Part shown: piece after piece, positions 4,428 through 5,431 of the stretch
Layout of the letters: each line of letters opens with the position of its first letter
Position numbering within the stretch: position 1 is the first letter of the stretch
Source: Elusimicrobiota bacterium
GTDB lineage: Bacteria > Elusimicrobiota > Elusimicrobia > FEN-1173
Assembly (NCBI GenBank): GCA_016207625.1
Contig: JACQPF010000176.1
Coordinates: 1-5,431 of the forward strand
Reading direction: 5' to 3'
DNA length: 5,431 nucleotides
Made by a program: the position numbers and the translations under genes
The notes under the pieces: generated by a model
Told to the model about the DNA's origin: nothing
What the model saw: the letters and a program-made list of their open reading frames with translations, nothing else
Databases searched by the model: none

Positions 4428-5431
4428 CTATTGTTTGGACAGTTCGTTCACGTCCGCCAGCACTTTAATGGAGGCGCCTTTTCGGAGGTCCTTCACGAAC
4501 CCCTCAAAGACCTGCTGCTGGTTGACGCGGAAGAGATACTCTTTCAGGTCGTCCTGAACGTCCTGGAGGCGCGGCTTCGTGGCGGCTTTCTTCTCCTCCA
4601 CTTTGATGATGTGGAAGCCGAAATCCGTTTCCACCACGTCGGACACCTCGCCCACGCCAAGGCCGAAGGCGGCTTTTTCAAAAGACGCCACCATCTGTCC
4701 GCGCGTGAAGAAGCCCAGGTCCCCGCCGTTCACGGCGCTGGCCTTGTCGTCGGAGAACTTCTCGGCCAATTCGGCGAAATCTTCGCCGCCCTTGATCTTC
4801 TTGTGAAGGTCCTCGGCTTTTTGATAGGCCTGGGACTTTTCTTTGAACGGGCTGTCTTTCGGAACGCGGATCAAGACGTGCCGGGCGCGTATGCGCTCGC
4901 CGGTTTGCGTGGTGAAGTAGCGCGAAAGGGACTCAAGGTCCGCCTTCTGTTCCGCGCTCAACCCCGCCACGTCCTTGCCTTGTTGAATCTGTTGGATCTG
5001 CTCATAGAGCTTTTTCACTTCCTCATCGGAAGGCGTTTTCGCCCGGGAGCGGACCTCTTGCCCGGTGAGCTGCACAACGCTGAGCTGGTCCCGGATGCGC
5101 TCCTCAAATTTCTTGTCGTTCAGCCCTTCCTTGGCGAGTTCTTCTTTAAATTTCGCATCGGCTTCTTTGACGTCGCCGGGGTTGGACTTGGTCAACTGCT
5201 GCCACGCGGCGGCCAAATCCATGCCTTCGCCCGTATCCTGGCCGGCCTGGTTGGGGGGGCGGCTGGCCATCTGCTTCTGCAGAATGGTTTCCAGCTCGCG
5301 CCGCCCGGCTTCGGGCAGGAAGCGGGATTTCACCTGGATGACGCCGCTCTCCAAATCCCGTTGGTTCACGCGCAGCTTGCGCTTCTTGGATTCCTGGAGG
5401 AGGAGCCGGTCGTCGATCATCTGGTCCATGA
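4428..5431 (-). CDS. SurA/PpiC-type periplasmic peptidyl-prolyl isomerase, 5' partial
   Basis: The frame runs off the right edge of the window, and the ATG at 5429 is probably internal because SurA-type proteins carry a signal peptide and more helix before the QMIDDRLLLQE motif. The visible 333 residues begin with the SurA N-terminal chaperone domain (QMIDDRLLLQESKKRKLRV, about 3-21). Its second half (KFKEELAKEGL, 93-103, then FEERIRDQLSVVQL, 108-121) is displaced by an extra segment of about 45-50 residues. A Gln-rich linker (143-150) leads to one parvulin domain at about 180-278, with RARHVLI, the GGDLGFF loop (235-241) and the FGFHIIKV strand (270-277). A C-terminal helix follows. The protein should help outer-membrane protein folding in the periplasm. 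Its stop is 2 nt from the pdxA start, a surA-pdxA order also seen in proteobacteria. A PpiC- or PrsA-like name is possible, so no symbol is assigned. Confidence 0.88.
   Translation of the reverse strand, partial: MDQMIDDRLLLQESKKRKLRVNQRDLESGVIQVKSRFLPEAGRRELETILQKQMASRPPNQAGQDTGEGMDLAAAWQQLTKSNPGDVKEADAKFKEELAKEGLNDKKFEERIRDQLSVVQLTGQEVRSRAKTPSDEEVKKLYEQIQQIQQGKDVAGLSAEQKADLESLSRYFTTQTGERIRARHVLIRVPKDSPFKEKSQAYQKAEDLHKKIKGGEDFAELAEKFSDDKASAVNGGDLGFFTRGQMVASFEKAAFGLGVGEVSDVVETDFGFHIIKVEEKKAATKPRLQDVQDDLKEYLFRVNQQQVFEGFVKDLRKGASIKVLADVNELSKQ

Noticed and set aside
4410..4435. Programmed -1 frameshift fusing the surA-like protein to PdxA
   Set aside because: A -1 shift before the TAG would enter the pdxA frame, but TCC AAA CAA TAG is not a canonical slippery heptamer. 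The products act in different compartments, and a CTG restart explains the layout more simply.
3715..4557. Long plus-strand frame of 280 aa opposite pdxA
   Set aside because: Antisense to a gene with all family motifs; His/Gly/Arg-rich composition with no recognisable domain.
1..5431. CRISPR array or tandem repeats
   Set aside because: No regularly spaced direct repeats were seen by eye anywhere in the window.

Overview
The window looks like the junction between the chromosome of a Gram-negative (diderm) bacterium and what is probably the end of an integrated prophage. The diderm assignment rests on three minus-strand genes: a SurA/PpiC-type periplasmic chaperone, an Ala-rich lipoprotein and a signal-peptide TPR protein. 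I cannot fix the phylum. The gene style (surA-like next to pdxA, DUF4398-like lipoprotein, orphan receiver plus TPR protein) would fit Elusimicrobiota, Omnitrophota or deltaproteobacteria-like lineages, but this is a guess.

Positions 1-1526, plus strand: five tightly packed small genes, several overlapping, end in a strong intrinsic terminator. They are the tail of an unrecognised gene cut by the window edge, a one-TM protein with a C-terminal helix, a hidden 53-aa CxxC...CxxC protein, an M15-family L-alanyl-D-glutamate-peptidase-like endolysin, and a holin-like membrane protein. Together they read as a phage lysis cassette at the end of a late operon.

Positions 1527-1692 are a gene-free AT-rich spacer with a small perfect palindrome. 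Positions 1693-1779, minus strand, are a complete tRNA-Leu(CAG) with encoded CCA. Its 3' end faces the phage genes, the usual geometry of a tRNA attachment site, although no integrase or second att copy is in view.

Positions 1808-2651, minus strand: a stand-alone CheY-like receiver and a secreted TPR protein overlap by ATGA, with the tRNA gene 28 nt downstream. A bidirectional-looking hairpin terminator (2655-2687) separates this unit from an upstream lipoprotein gene (2708-3274) that has its own strong RBS and a candidate promoter.

Positions 3424-5431, minus strand: a surA-like parvulin chaperone gene (5' end outside the window) is followed after 2 nt by pdxA, the vitamin B6 biosynthesis dehydrogenase. 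The conserved PdxA N-terminus (TTGDPAGVGP) lies upstream of the first ATG/GTG/TTG codon, so translation most likely starts at a CTG just after the surA stop. I see no clearly new defence or mobile system. The points most worth checking are the pdxA start codon, the phage/tRNA junction, the hidden Cys-rich phage ORF and an insertion in the SurA-like N-terminal domain.
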